Part shown: in pieces, positions 7,901 through 15,297 of the stretch | Layout of the letters: each line of letters opens with the position of its first letter | How positions within the stretch are numbered: the stretch's first letter is position 1 | Source: a virus | IMG/VR virus record: IMGVR_UViG_3300018421_000252 | Span: 1 to 21,953 of that record | Length of the DNA: 21,953 nucleotides | Reading direction: 5' to 3' (one strand) | Program-made: the position numbers and the translations under genes | Notes under the pieces: generated by a model | What the model was told of the DNA's origin: nothing | Database searches by the model: none | What the model saw: the letters and a program-made list of their open reading frames with translations, nothing else

Positions 7901-9650
7901 GTTCTAAAAGGTGTGCTGCCTGAGGATTTCTTGCACCATTTTCCACTTGCTCACAGGCATATCTAATAGTTGCCCATGGTTTATCAAGTGTGGTTCCTCT
8001 TGTAGGAGCAGGACTGTCAACACCATTTGTTGAAACATAATAAACTTGATCAACCTGTCCTAGCGTTGTCCATTCAGGAATAGTTCCGTTTGATACTAAA
8101 ACCTGACCTTCTTGGCCGATTGGTAATCTAGTTGGACCCGCACCCGAGTAGTAAACCATATCACCCTGTGTTGTAAGAACACTTGTTTCACTACCAATTG
8201 TTAGTGTGTTCCAATATGTTCCTGTAATATCCTGATCCGGACGAGAATTATCTGCACCACCGCCTTCTGCGCCAATTGTTGATCCGTCATCACCTTCTGA
8301 TCTGTGTGCTAACACACAAATGAATGCGTTTGAACCGTATCTTACTGTATCGCCTAGAATGTATTCTACGTCATCCTGCCATTCGCCTCTCCAATTGATA
8401 CCACTGTTTAATTTGTCCCAGTAAGATGTATTTGGAGGAGCAACTGCCGTAATTCCTGTCATCGAACCACTTGCTGTGGTTGGTGAAAATGCAGTTCCGC
8501 CTGGCTGTGTTGAAATAGTAAAGTTTGTTCCGTCTACAATGCTCTTGATGTAGTATGATGCACCCGCAAACACATTACCAAATGTAGTCCCACTAAAGAT
8601 AATCTGTGCGTTTGCTACAAGCGATGATGTGTCACTTGTTGTAAAGTTACCCGTTGCATTGTCAGTTGCTGTAATTGTAATGGATTCAGATGCGCTATCA
8701 AGTTTTGCTCTGTAGGTATATCCACCCATTCTAACAGCATCACCGATTTTGTAATCTGTTGAAATATCCCAATCCGATTGGAAATTAAAATTCTTAGAAA
8801 ATAGATCCCAATCCGATGCTGAAGTAGTAGGAACTGCACCAGTGCTTACTGTTTTTGCAACATATTGATTACCACCATATGATACAATATCACCTATCTG
8901 GTATGTAGTTCCTGATGCCCAATCACCTTCATTTTCAAAACCTTCAACAAATTTAGTCCACTCACCACCTGTGTAGTCAGTATTAAAATCTGCTGCCGCT
9001 GTGTGTGCTGTAGCAGCAATGTAAAGTGAAGCGCCTTCTTTTACAACATCATTAACTTTGTATCTAGTTGCAGTTACCCAAGCACCCTTGTAGTCTAATC
9101 CCTGTTGGAATTCATCCCAGTATGCTGTATCTGCTTCAAGACCTGCTGATGTTGTTGCTTGTGAAGTGTGTCCTGAAGTTGCAATGTATGAAATACCGCC
9201 ATACTTGACTACATCATTAGTTTTATATCTAGTTGTTGTAGCCCAATCGCCCTTGTATTCAATACCTTCTGCAAACAAATCCCATTTTGCGTAATCCGCT
9301 TCCAGTCCAGTGGTAGTTTCTGCACCCGGTGCGCCTGATTCGCTTGAAGCATTTGACGTATGGCCCAAATTGGCAATATATAACAAACCGCCATACTTAA
9401 CAATGTCTCCAATTTTATAAGAAGTTGATGTGTTCCAATCTCCAGTCCATACTTGGCCATCTGTCATTTGGCTCCATTTGCTTGGACTGTATTGTAAATC
9501 CGTGTTAAAATCTGCGTCTGAAGTGTGACCAACAGCACATATGTATGTTTTACCACCAAATCTAATAACGTCATCGACGTAGTAAACAGTGGAAGGAGTC
9601 CATTCTCCCTTCCATACAAATCTAATTCTACCTAGTTTAAATTCTGCCAT
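1959..9650 (-). CDS. Giant modular tail-fibre/host-recognition protein, 2563 aa
   Basis: This is the largest gene in the window and a paralogue of the 1860-aa gene just upstream. Domains in order, with approximate residues: seven repeats of the form W..sT.Y..gD.V.yGG..Y....HTS at 1-488, resembling carbohydrate-binding modules of chitinases (ChtBD3/CBM5-12 type); a beta-solenoid-like entry (AGQYKEVLPI, GDEIRSTRVE) at 755-790; four copies of a helical module starting near 577, 893, 1133 and 1273; a conserved core with RSPYVQGVTTFG, GQKIDGALHNGG and SNDFTQVISDG at 1430-1582; six Asp-box-like repeats (SIDGGVTWS type) at about 1878-2213; and a C-terminal region with TGHDFLDIGTG, FYTSTDQDGNFR and VVPTQRAIKAY at 2375-2515. 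No catalytic residues can be assigned. The start at 9650 has only a weak ribosome site (GGAT), and a short overlapping reading frame precedes it. The likely role is glycan binding at the tail or baseplate; this is inferred. Confidence 0.9.
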   Translation of the reverse strand: MAEFKLGRIRFVWKGEWTPSTVYYVDDVIRFGGKTYICAVGHTSDADFNTDLQYSPSKWSQMTDGQVWTGDWNTSTSYKIGDIVKYGGLLYIANLGHTSNASSESGAPGAETTTGLEADYAKWDLFAEGIEYKGDWATTTRYKTNDVVKYGGISYIATSGHTSQATTSAGLEADTAYWDEFQQGLDYKGAWVTATRYKVNDVVKEGASLYIAATAHTAAADFNTDYTGGEWTKFVEGFENEGDWASGTTYQIGDIVSYGGNQYVAKTVSTGAVPTTSASDWDLFSKNFNFQSDWDISTDYKIGDAVRMGGYTYRAKLDSASESITITATDNATGNFTTSDTSSLVANAQIIFSGTTFGNVFAGASYYIKSIVDGTNFTISTQPGGTAFSPTTASGSMTGITAVAPPNTSYWDKLNSGINWRGEWQDDVEYILGDTVRYGSNAFICVLAHRSEGDDGSTIGAEGGGADNSRPDQDITGTYWNTLTIGSETSVLTTQGDMVYYSGAGPTRLPIGQEGQVLVSNGTIPEWTTLGQVDQVYYVSTNGVDSPAPTRGTTLDKPWATIRYACEQVENGARNPQAAHLLELNRVFLQRETSSWIEAQVAGGSGIWSGFDYDEYKCERDVGFIIDRLIWDITHGGNLKTRAAALTFVGGLGADGEFSSGDEDVVYGAGLSNEASQSTAAYAYLETIIGNVLNNTAPDTIYQDASDSSAVAAQYINTDYTAETGVYTTIQSLLAIVTDTITAGDTSAIPERNVPNVLINVKAGQYKEVLPIIVPAETCILGDEIRSTRVEAAAASDRNLDVSDSFYTIGTFNHIESFIGNVVSGGSVTPTSGNTETQDQTWPTADDSETNPLVSKLVGVMKQRADYKLGTKHNVSSADPTGYNSSYLVGYGDARKLLEENKRFLQEEMVAFFTVNYPNLKYGKTDTKEDVGHIVDALIYDLTYGGNYQTVIAARAYWDGESSTSLIPDSIKTETLAMHLRLQNVVATILNNGLVTANQDTVPQYRDTAASAGAISAVQTNLETIYNSIAGDSTGADLPAVTITDITSNVITTSSAHGLSVGDIFIPLETVNELTKDLTYWVVSTPASTTLTVSTTFGGSALTITNAASQTVPAHVVQMPAATNGVSSTTALITAAETLDAQQETLVTAVTNYIAAQYPSLTYNVAKCERDTRIILEAVMFDFMFNSNFATTIAAQSYLRSSATEVFELSQKTATRAAYQYLADTISGDTATYLNSDATADSRVTTLMDTLDTIIFAATDEGAICQTELRVRDYARLKLEQNRAFIKAEVTAYIDDTYSDTATDTTATTDLITISDTSWLVRNAAIKFTGTTFGGIDADTTYYVQNVVSSTTFKIGVVRNATAAITLTTASGSMGVELVYNETLCLRDVDTYIDALKWDLQWTSNYKSRYVARYYVNAALGSHEEDMYYVRNGTGIRNQTLDGLNGDLTPENDYGTSRVTAGSYVSLDPGWGPADFRTWIIARSPYVQGVTTFGNAAVGQKIDGALHNGGNDSIVSNDFTQVISDGIGAWVTNKGRAELVSVFTYYSHIGYLAEAGGRIRGTNGNNSYGDFGSVAEGFDPDETPQTSIVDNKFQYEAVAGSVFTDGADEVLQLEFDNAGIEYTEAEWGIFGAGSGQVIEADEFRDDAVHSVRLPDNVDDSTGAPEADGNFGGFGYVTASNTAQGGTTSQITIAATDSRSSLAYVGMKIYVTGGTGVGQFGIIATYNSGTKIATVNKETTGASGWDHIVPGTTIVAPDASSTYTIEPRLTFTAPAFSSDAKTLSTSTTWDDVTYAPHYTSYINTAQSSTSGSGTGATFDIVKKGTKYLVTLNTGGTGYARLDTVTINGSTLDGTASNDLTITITSVNSANGAVQAFDFSGYGDGGNFIALPSASGNTINLSADGDSWSASTPLPVSTTWNAIAGGKLTAEESAGNFTVGRSYTITETGDTPWDAIGGVGQLGNTFTATGVGSFTSIAGKATPNAAHVVAIAGGTGVDDTAYSIDGGVTWSAGGNLPSTGSWSDVAYGDGKWMAVKSGTTQAAITLDGGVTWSAVAGALPATGTWTSVAYGGGRWVVISDTNADVAYSDDDGASWSAGTGLSSSSWNSVVWGNNRFVAVSSTTGTLAAVSIDYGATWTETTLPATKDWTHVEYGQGVFLAVTDTDNTGATSEDGIVWTSRTLSTSANGFVASAFGNPDQDGKFVSVEAGSGTVASLTKAGATARARAFVADEKIFQIRMIEPGSSYTSAPTLTITDPNNTYEAPTTVRTGKGVLANPSFVNRGTGFVSASADLDTGDGYADFFQDGSFVAVRRLTERPAVGSNVVFSHLPDRVFKLVQVLTFLGQYDGSYTAFFQVAPDITVFDSPPDGTTVTTRILYSQVRLTGHDFLDIGTGSFTETNYPNTPTQDPDQSKETQDSNGGRVFYTSTDQDGNFRVGDLFTIEQSTGVATLNADAFNISGLQELSLGEVTLGGGSASITEFSTDPFFTQNSDSVVPTQRAIKAYISSQIGGGGAALNVNSVTAGSIYIFNNVITTTTQSPITFNATVEFKKGVTGVPLAFQYFLI
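3010..4020 (-). repeat. Six Asp-box (sialidase-like propeller) repeats in the 2563-aa protein
   Basis: Six units of about 42 residues each carry an Asp-box-like S.DGG..W motif (SADGDSW, SIDGGVTW, TLDGGVTW, SDDDGASW, SIDYGATW, SEDGIVW). Each is followed by a strand of the form W..VaYG.g.fvaV. Six units fit a six-bladed propeller. The first unit is split from the second by an inserted module near residues 1930-1972. Confidence 0.7.
5400..5834 (-). repeat. Helical module copy D of the 2563-aa protein (interrupted)
   Basis: Fourth copy of the helical module, at residues about 1273-1417: LEQNRAFIKAEVTAYI, then CLRDVDTYIDALKWDL, then NYKSRYVARYY. It is split in the middle by a roughly 70-residue insert containing FTGTTFGGIDADTTYYV and LTTASGSM. 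Confidence 0.65.
6051..6254 (-). repeat. Helical module copy C of the 2563-aa protein
   Basis: Third copy, at residues about 1133-1200. It keeps the spacing of the other copies, with LDAQQETLVTAVTNYIAAQ, then CERDTRIILEAVMFD, then NFATTIAAQSYL. Confidence 0.65.
6777..6974 (-). repeat. Helical module copy B of the 2563-aa protein
   Basis: Second copy, at residues about 893-958: LLEENKRFLQEEMVAFF, then KEDVGHIVDALIYDL, then NYQTVIAARAYW. The cysteine seen in copies A, C and D (CxRD) is replaced here (KED). Confidence 0.65.
7701..7922 (-). repeat. Helical module copy A of the 2563-aa protein
   Basis: First copy, at residues about 577-650: LLELNRVFLQRETSSWIEAQ, then CERDVGFIIDRLIWDI, then NLKTRAAALTF. 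It is followed by a second helical stretch that also follows copies B and C. Confidence 0.65.
8200..9620 (-). repeat. Seven CBM-like repeats at the N-terminus of the 2563-aa protein
   Basis: Seven units of roughly 50-70 residues match W..sT.Y.igD.V.yGG..Yia...HTS; examples are GDWNTSTSYKIGDIVKYGG and GDWATTTRYKTNDVVKYGG. Several are nearly identical in their cores. The seventh is set off by an insert carrying FSGTTFGNVFAGASYY. Confidence 0.7.
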
Positions 9651-9693
9651 TTTGATATCCGTTTGTTATGTAGTATTTATCAATGTTAGTCAT
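9637..9693 (-). CDS. Possible 18-aa upstream ORF overlapping the 2563-aa start
   Basis: ATG at 9693 opens MTNIDKYYITNGYQNGRI and stops at 9637, 14 nt past the start of the 2563-aa gene, in another frame. It has the best ribosome site of this junction: AAGGAG with 8 nt spacing, right after the stop codon of the 1860-aa gene. The 2563-aa start itself has only GGAT. The late element GATAAATAC lies inside the frame. It may be a translated coupling peptide on read-through messages, a remnant of an older start, or chance. Transcripts from the internal promoter would lack its ATG. Confidence 0.3.
   Translation of the reverse strand: MTNIDKYYITNGYQNGRI
9673..9681 (-). promoter_or_regulatory. T4-like late promoter GATAAATAC
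   Basis: The minus strand reads GATAAATAC, identical over nine bases to the element at 21441-21433. It lies 22 nt upstream of the 2563-aa gene, between the two giant genes, and would give the longer gene a separate late message with a short leader. Confidence 0.6.
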
Positions 9694-9706
9694 TATAGTC
9701 ACTCCT

Positions 9707-12700
9707 TTACCCTTTCATTCCTTTATAGAACAGTGATTCAGCGATCCAATGACCACTTGCACCTGCTTGGTCTCCCACAAAGTCGACCCTAACAGGGAAA
9801 CTGATTTTAGTGCCAGCAACGTTGCTTATTTCCGAAGGTCCTACCTTAATTACACCAGCAACAAAGTTGGCCGTTAATAGATCCGCTCCACCAACGTTCA
9901 ATCTATTCTGTAAGTAAGATTTAATTGCTCGTTGTGTAGGAACAACATTGTTAGAATCCTGTGTAAACAGTGGATCTGTTGAGAATTCTCTAACAACTGC
10001 TCCACTACCACCAAGTCTAACTCCACCCAATGCTAATTCTGTTAGACCCTGTAGGTCAAAGAAGTCAGCACTGATTGTTACAATACCAGTGGCCTGTTCA
10101 ACAGCAAATAATTCACCGCAACGGAAGTTACCGTTTTGGTCTGTTGCTGTGTAGAACACTCTACCACCGTTTAATTCCACGATCTCATTTTCTGGTGCGC
10201 TGTTAAAGAAGTTACCAGATGAATATAAAGTTGGATAGTTTGTTTCCACAAAGTTACCCGTTCCTACATCTAGGAAATCGTGTCCTGTAATTCTAACCTG
10301 AGAATATCTTTCTCTAATTTCTACCTGTGAAGTATGCTCCAAGAAGTAGTTCAAATCAAACTCAGGTGTCATTCTAAATCTTCCTGTTAGAGTTCCATCT
10401 ATCTGTGTGCTTTCAAGCGTTCCGGCTTGAACAGTATAGAAGTCTTCCTCACCTCTAAATCTAAACTGTGATCCAGGACCAGGAATGGTTGCCAAACCGC
10501 TCACATACACAAACTTACCTTCTGGAATTTCATCAGCATAACCATCTCCAACAACTGTTACGGTAGTTGACGATGTTCTATATCCAGAACCTCTGTTTCT
10601 CCATCCCGGTTGGCCCAATACTCTGTCATCCATTCTCATTTCTATGTATGCGTCAGCAGTATTGTTAGGATCCGTAATTGTTATCGTTGGAATGCCTCCT
10701 GCATAACCGCTACCAACATCCCACAGTCTAATGTGTTTGATGCTTCCTGATTCTACCCATGCTCTACCTTTGGCACGGCATCCAGTTTCAATCTTGGCAC
10801 CGTTTTGGCTTGTGGCAACTGCCACCCAAATGCCTGTGCTGTTAGATTGTGTTGTTGAGTCTCCTATTGATATATCTGGATTACCAAATCCTACAGCAGT
10901 CCAATTTAATGCTTCAGGCATTGCTCGTTCAGTCCAAAGGACTCCGTCCTCGGTTGAAGTGGCAAACGTTGAAGGACCTCCTGTTGCGTCAGCAAATATA
11001 TCTCTTCCGCCCGTATCACCAATGGCAATGAACACGCCCTGTCCATATCTAATCTGTTTCCAATAGTGGGCAGTTGAACCATCCTGTGTAGGAAGTGCCG
11101 TTCCTGTTATCCAACTATCTCCTCTGTCTAGGGAGATTGAAACATCACCCTGTGTGGATACTGCGATGAATCTGTTGTTTCCGTAGGCAATCGATGACCA
11201 ATCTCTCTGCGAACTGTCAGCAATCACATCCATGAGCTGGCCCTGCCATGACCATGTATTCGTAACGCTGTTATATTCACCGTGTGCCGTATTGTTACCA
11301 GAGTTTGCCAATGCAATGAATCTTCCCTGACCGTATGCAACATCAACCCAGTTGTTAACCGTTGAATCGCCTATATCAGGCAGTGTGGTTGCAGACCAAG
11401 TTGCTCCACCGTCCGTGCTGTATGCACCCTCATCGCCAGTGCTTGAAACTGCAAGGAATACGCCCGCACCAGTTGTTGATTTACCATAGGTTACGCTTTC
11501 CCAACTTGAATTTCCAGGCATCGCAACATCAATCCAATTTAATCCATCTCTTGAATATGCTGCTCTGTCGCTGTCCTTTCTTATGGCAACAAAATAGGTT
11601 CCGCCTGCTGCTAGGCTGACCCAATTTCCTGCATCAGGAAGTGTAGTCGATAGCCAATTGTTGGCATCTTCCGAATATGCTACATGACTACTATCACTTG
11701 TAACTGCAACATATCTACCACTTGTGGCAATACCACTTGCTCTGATTGCCGTAATTTGATTGGTGCTGTCCTCTGATGTTTCAAGAACGTTAACCGTTAT
11801 ATCGTTTTCTCCATCAACACCGCCCATGCTTGAACCTGTGAGTGTCAATATCTGTCCTGCTTCGTATCCCGCACCACCGTTTTGAATTGTTACTGTGTAT
11901 TCTCTGCCAACCTTTTCAACGGTAAATTCAGCAGCGGCTGGTGTTACGTCTTCTGCAACATCGCCCGTTCCAGCCTGGCCCTGGATACTGTTGTAAATTT
12001 CTCTAGTTTCTCCATAAACAACGGCACTGTAATTTGCATTTGTTTGTAAATTTAGAATTCCTGATGTGTATCCTGGATGGCTAAATGTTACTCTTGGTTC
12101 AAATCTATATGTGTTGTCAGTTAATAGAATTTCTTTAATAGGTGTTCCAGGAATGATATGATCCCAACCAGGAGTATCATCTGATTCCTTGCTAACATTT
12201 AATACTTTGGTTGCTGGATTGTATGCCGTTACATAACCATACTGTCCTGCTCCCTGTCCACTGGTTAAAATAATTCTTAAACCCAATAAATCTTCTTCGT
12301 CATTATCATCAGCAGTTGCCAGTGTTGCGGTAGTGGTTGTTCCACTCTGTAGATTATTACCGTCCAAGAAGTAACCCAAGCCGCCTTCGGTAGCACCAGT
12401 ATCTCCCGGAGGATTTTTTATGAGTGCTTCGGAAAGTGCATCGTCTCTTGTTTCTTCATGCATCGCAGATGCATCTACACCAGCACCTGTAAACGTATAA
12501 TCAGCATATGAATAATTTCCGCCTGCATTTCTATATTCCAGTATTAGAATTTCATCGCTGACTTCTCCGGAAAATGCTGCTTCGACTGTTGCCTGTCCAA
12601 CTCTGTTATTGACCTCTGCATATGCAGGAGTTTCCGTAGGATCATTACCATCAGCAAGAGTTCCAAAGTCACCATATGATGAGTTACCGTTCGTAGCACG

Positions 12701-15289
12701 AATGATTCCGCCTCTTTCTGCAAACATACCTATCTGTGCATAATAGGTAAACACTGATACAAGTTCTGCTCTACCGTTGTTCAATACCCATGCACCGATA
12801 CCATCGGATATGACCTGTGTAAAGTCATTTGAAACTATTGATTTGTTACCACCGTTATGCAGTGCACCGTCAATTTTTTGTCCTACACAGTTATCACCAA
12901 ACGTGGTAACGTTCTGAATGTATGGAGAACGTGTGGTAATCCATACTTCTTCGTGATCTGGACCCCAACCTGGATCAAGAGATACAAATGCTCCTCCCGT
13001 TGGTCTTCTGTATAATTCGTATGCTTCTGGTGGATTTAGCGTTCCGCTCAATCCTTTTGTTGACATGTCTCTTACGCCAGTTGCATCTCTACAATAGAAC
13101 ATGTCGTCTAACTTGGAACCATTAACTTCATTTTTATAGTATCTTGCTTCTAGAAGTGTTCTGTAGTTACTTGTGTATCTTGTGTCATAGATGAATGCGT
13201 TAACATAACCTCTAATTCTTCTTTTTAGATCGACAGTGTTACCAGTATAATCCTCATATTGCTCAACTAGATAGCGTGCAATTTCTTCAGCAATAAATTC
13301 TCTGTTTGCTTCCAGGATTGTCTTGATGTTCATGTATTCCTGTGCATCAACATTTAGATCCGCATTGTAGTTGTCAACGTTTGTTCCCGTAACTGTAGGA
13401 TCAGTTCCATCACTTGCTAGATAAAAGTCAATGTATTGTTTTGCATCGTCAATTAGGTCCGCAATGTATGAAATCTTATCGCTTGCTACTGGAGTTCCCA
13501 ATCCGCCCAATGCATCTCCTTCGAATGTTGTAACCTGTGTTTGTTCATTTCCTGCAGAAGGAGTTATATTTGTTAAATTTAGAATGGGGTCAATGATTGT
13601 TGCAAGATGATTCAGTGCTTCCGTATTATAAGTTCTGTCACCGCTTAGGCTTGCATCCGCTTCATTTGGTTTAACAGTAGTTGATCTTAGTTCGTCACCA
13701 GTAATGGCAACGCCTGCTGGAATCACTATTGGAAGTATTTCCTTGTATTCACCAGTTGCTACCTTAATTCTATATAGATTAGGTTCAGCCTGATCTCTCA
13801 CATATTCAGTTGCATACTTAATTGTCTTGAAGGGTTTAAATTCGTCAATACCTCTTCTAGGATCGTTATCGTCAATACCATTGGTAGCAACAAAAATAAA
13901 TTTAGGTGTTCCACCAAATGTTTCGTAACCGATCTGTTCGTCTGCCTGTATCTTAAGCAGTTCGTCCTGATTACCAATTGGTATGCTAGTTTCACCAAGA
14001 GTAGATCCGTCTCCTGCGAGCGTTCTTGAAAGATTGTATGTTAATAGGTCGCCTGGTGAACTTAAACCCACACCGTCGCCTGCTTGAATTACAACTTCCC
14101 AATATTCGTATCCGCTTCCGTTATCACCCGGAAAGTTTTGATCGCTTGCAATGTGCTGTGTTGTGCATCTCCACAAGCCGCCCTTGAACAATACTAGATC
14201 ACCCAATGCATACATGACACCTTGTGTCCATGATCCAGCATAATCATCGCCTGGTAGGAAAATTTCCCAGTTACTCGTATCTAGATAATCAAGTGTGCTA
14301 CCATCAGATGCCGTAATTGTATCAACCTTCGCTACGTATAGATATCCGCCTCTGTATACAACATCACCAGTCTTGTAAGTTGTGTCAGGTGCCCATTCTC
14401 CTGCAAGATTAATTCCATTTACAATCAGGCTCCATTCAGTTCTTGGAGATGGTTGATCGTATAATGATGTTGCAGGATTTACATTTGTATTATTTGTATT
14501 TGCTCTATAAATCTTACCACCGTGTCTAACGACATCACCTACAGCATAGTATGATGTTGACATCCACATGCCTGCAAATCTATTTCCTGGAAATTCTACG
14601 TTACAAAAAGCAGAGTCAATTGAAACACCAGCCGTGTGTCCTGTGAATACTCTTAGAATACTACCGCCATACTTGACCAAATCATTTAGTCTATAGCGTG
14701 TTCCCTGTGCCCATTCGCCTGTATATCTAATACCTTCGTTGAATACTTCCCATAACTCACCACTACTATCTTCTAGTGAGTCATTGTTACCAATCTCAAT
14801 ACCCTGTTCAGTAGTTCCTGAAGTATGTTCAGCAATTGCGATGTAGATGTTACCACCATATCTTACCAAATCTCCCACACCGTATCTTGTTGTAGGCTGC
14901 CAATCGCTGGTCCAATCATACAAGGAAACATAAACAGCAAATTTATTTGCATTTTCAAGGAACGTTGTTCCACTCTGGTGGTTTTCAATACAAATATAAA
15001 CAACACCACCATATAATATTAATTCACCAGCACCAATTGGAGTGTCTGATGTCCACTCTCCAGTCCATTTTCGACCATCGGTCATTTTTAACCAAGCAGG
15101 TGTTGGTGCAGAATCTCCTGGATTTGCTAGATAGGTTTGGTCGTTTGCAAATGCGCCGGATGTGTGCTGTCTTACGCAGATGTAACTGTTACCTGCATAT
15201 TCTACTACGTCATCCTTGTTATAATCACGTGAAGTTTGCCATCCTTGTCGCCAAGTGTATCTAAGTCTGCTTATCTTAAACTCTGCCAT
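9707..15289 (-). CDS. Giant modular tail-fibre/host-recognition protein, 1860 aa
   Basis: This is a divergent paralogue of the 2563-aa protein encoded next. Domains in order, with approximate residues: seven CBM-like repeats at 1-400 (GEWAQGTRYRLNDLVKYGG is typical); a solenoid-like entry (TGEYKEILPI, GDELRSTTV) at 505-541; one helical module at 655-720 (LEANREFIAEEIARYL, NYRTLLEARYY); the conserved core at 733-886 (RSPYIQNVTTFG, GQKIDGALHNGG, SNDFTQVISDG); a GG.GY beta module at 1120-1167; six Asp-box-like repeats at about 1185-1503; and the C-terminal region with TGHDFLDVGTG, FYTATDQNGNFR and VVPTQRAIKSY at 1661-1801. It lacks three of the four helical modules and the FGTTFG inserts of its partner. 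It starts 8 nt after the 121-aa gene, with AGGA upstream. Its role as a receptor-binding or baseplate-attached fibre is inferred; no enzyme active site is visible. Confidence 0.9.
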   Translation of the reverse strand: MAEFKISRLRYTWRQGWQTSRDYNKDDVVEYAGNSYICVRQHTSGAFANDQTYLANPGDSAPTPAWLKMTDGRKWTGEWTSDTPIGAGELILYGGVVYICIENHQSGTTFLENANKFAVYVSLYDWTSDWQPTTRYGVGDLVRYGGNIYIAIAEHTSGTTEQGIEIGNNDSLEDSSGELWEVFNEGIRYTGEWAQGTRYRLNDLVKYGGSILRVFTGHTAGVSIDSAFCNVEFPGNRFAGMWMSTSYYAVGDVVRHGGKIYRANTNNTNVNPATSLYDQPSPRTEWSLIVNGINLAGEWAPDTTYKTGDVVYRGGYLYVAKVDTITASDGSTLDYLDTSNWEIFLPGDDYAGSWTQGVMYALGDLVLFKGGLWRCTTQHIASDQNFPGDNGSGYEYWEVVIQAGDGVGLSSPGDLLTYNLSRTLAGDGSTLGETSIPIGNQDELLKIQADEQIGYETFGGTPKFIFVATNGIDDNDPRRGIDEFKPFKTIKYATEYVRDQAEPNLYRIKVATGEYKEILPIVIPAGVAITGDELRSTTVKPNEADASLSGDRTYNTEALNHLATIIDPILNLTNITPSAGNEQTQVTTFEGDALGGLGTPVASDKISYIADLIDDAKQYIDFYLASDGTDPTVTGTNVDNYNADLNVDAQEYMNIKTILEANREFIAEEIARYLVEQYEDYTGNTVDLKRRIRGYVNAFIYDTRYTSNYRTLLEARYYKNEVNGSKLDDMFYCRDATGVRDMSTKGLSGTLNPPEAYELYRRPTGGAFVSLDPGWGPDHEEVWITTRSPYIQNVTTFGDNCVGQKIDGALHNGGNKSIVSNDFTQVISDGIGAWVLNNGRAELVSVFTYYAQIGMFAERGGIIRATNGNSSYGDFGTLADGNDPTETPAYAEVNNRVGQATVEAAFSGEVSDEILILEYRNAGGNYSYADYTFTGAGVDASAMHEETRDDALSEALIKNPPGDTGATEGGLGYFLDGNNLQSGTTTTATLATADDNDEEDLLGLRIILTSGQGAGQYGYVTAYNPATKVLNVSKESDDTPGWDHIIPGTPIKEILLTDNTYRFEPRVTFSHPGYTSGILNLQTNANYSAVVYGETREIYNSIQGQAGTGDVAEDVTPAAAEFTVEKVGREYTVTIQNGGAGYEAGQILTLTGSSMGGVDGENDITVNVLETSEDSTNQITAIRASGIATSGRYVAVTSDSSHVAYSEDANNWLSTTLPDAGNWVSLAAGGTYFVAIRKDSDRAAYSRDGLNWIDVAMPGNSSWESVTYGKSTTGAGVFLAVSSTGDEGAYSTDGGATWSATTLPDIGDSTVNNWVDVAYGQGRFIALANSGNNTAHGEYNSVTNTWSWQGQLMDVIADSSQRDWSSIAYGNNRFIAVSTQGDVSISLDRGDSWITGTALPTQDGSTAHYWKQIRYGQGVFIAIGDTGGRDIFADATGGPSTFATSTEDGVLWTERAMPEALNWTAVGFGNPDISIGDSTTQSNSTGIWVAVATSQNGAKIETGCRAKGRAWVESGSIKHIRLWDVGSGYAGGIPTITITDPNNTADAYIEMRMDDRVLGQPGWRNRGSGYRTSSTTVTVVGDGYADEIPEGKFVYVSGLATIPGPGSQFRFRGEEDFYTVQAGTLESTQIDGTLTGRFRMTPEFDLNYFLEHTSQVEIRERYSQVRITGHDFLDVGTGNFVETNYPTLYSSGNFFNSAPENEIVELNGGRVFYTATDQNGNFRCGELFAVEQATGIVTISADFFDLQGLTELALGGVRLGGSGAVVREFSTDPLFTQDSNNVVPTQRAIKSYLQNRLNVGGADLLTANFVAGVIKVGPSEISNVAGTKISFPVRVDFVGDQAGASGHWIAESLFYKGMKG
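10780..11740 (-). repeat. Six Asp-box repeats in the 1860-aa protein
   Basis: Six units carry YSEDANNW, YSRDGLNW, YSTDGGATW, SVTNTWSW, SLDRGDSW and STEDGVLW, each followed by a W..vaYG.g.FiAv strand. Unit 4 is degenerate. The count equals that in the 2563-aa protein. Confidence 0.65.
13130..13327 (-). repeat. Single helical module of the 1860-aa protein
   Basis: One copy of the module found four times in the paralogue: LEANREFIAEEIARYLVEQ, then LKRRIRGYVNAFIYD, then NYRTLLEARYY, at residues about 655-720. It sits directly before the conserved core, the position of copy D in the longer protein. Confidence 0.65.
14075..15260 (-). repeat. Seven CBM-like repeats at the N-terminus of the 1860-aa protein
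   Basis: Seven units with the W...T.Y..gD.V.yGG..Y pattern, for example SDWQPTTRYGVGDLVRYGG and GEWAPDTTYKTGDVVYRGG. They are more divergent from each other than the units in the 2563-aa protein. The repeat number is the same. Confidence 0.7.
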
Positions 15290-15297
15290 AATTTATC

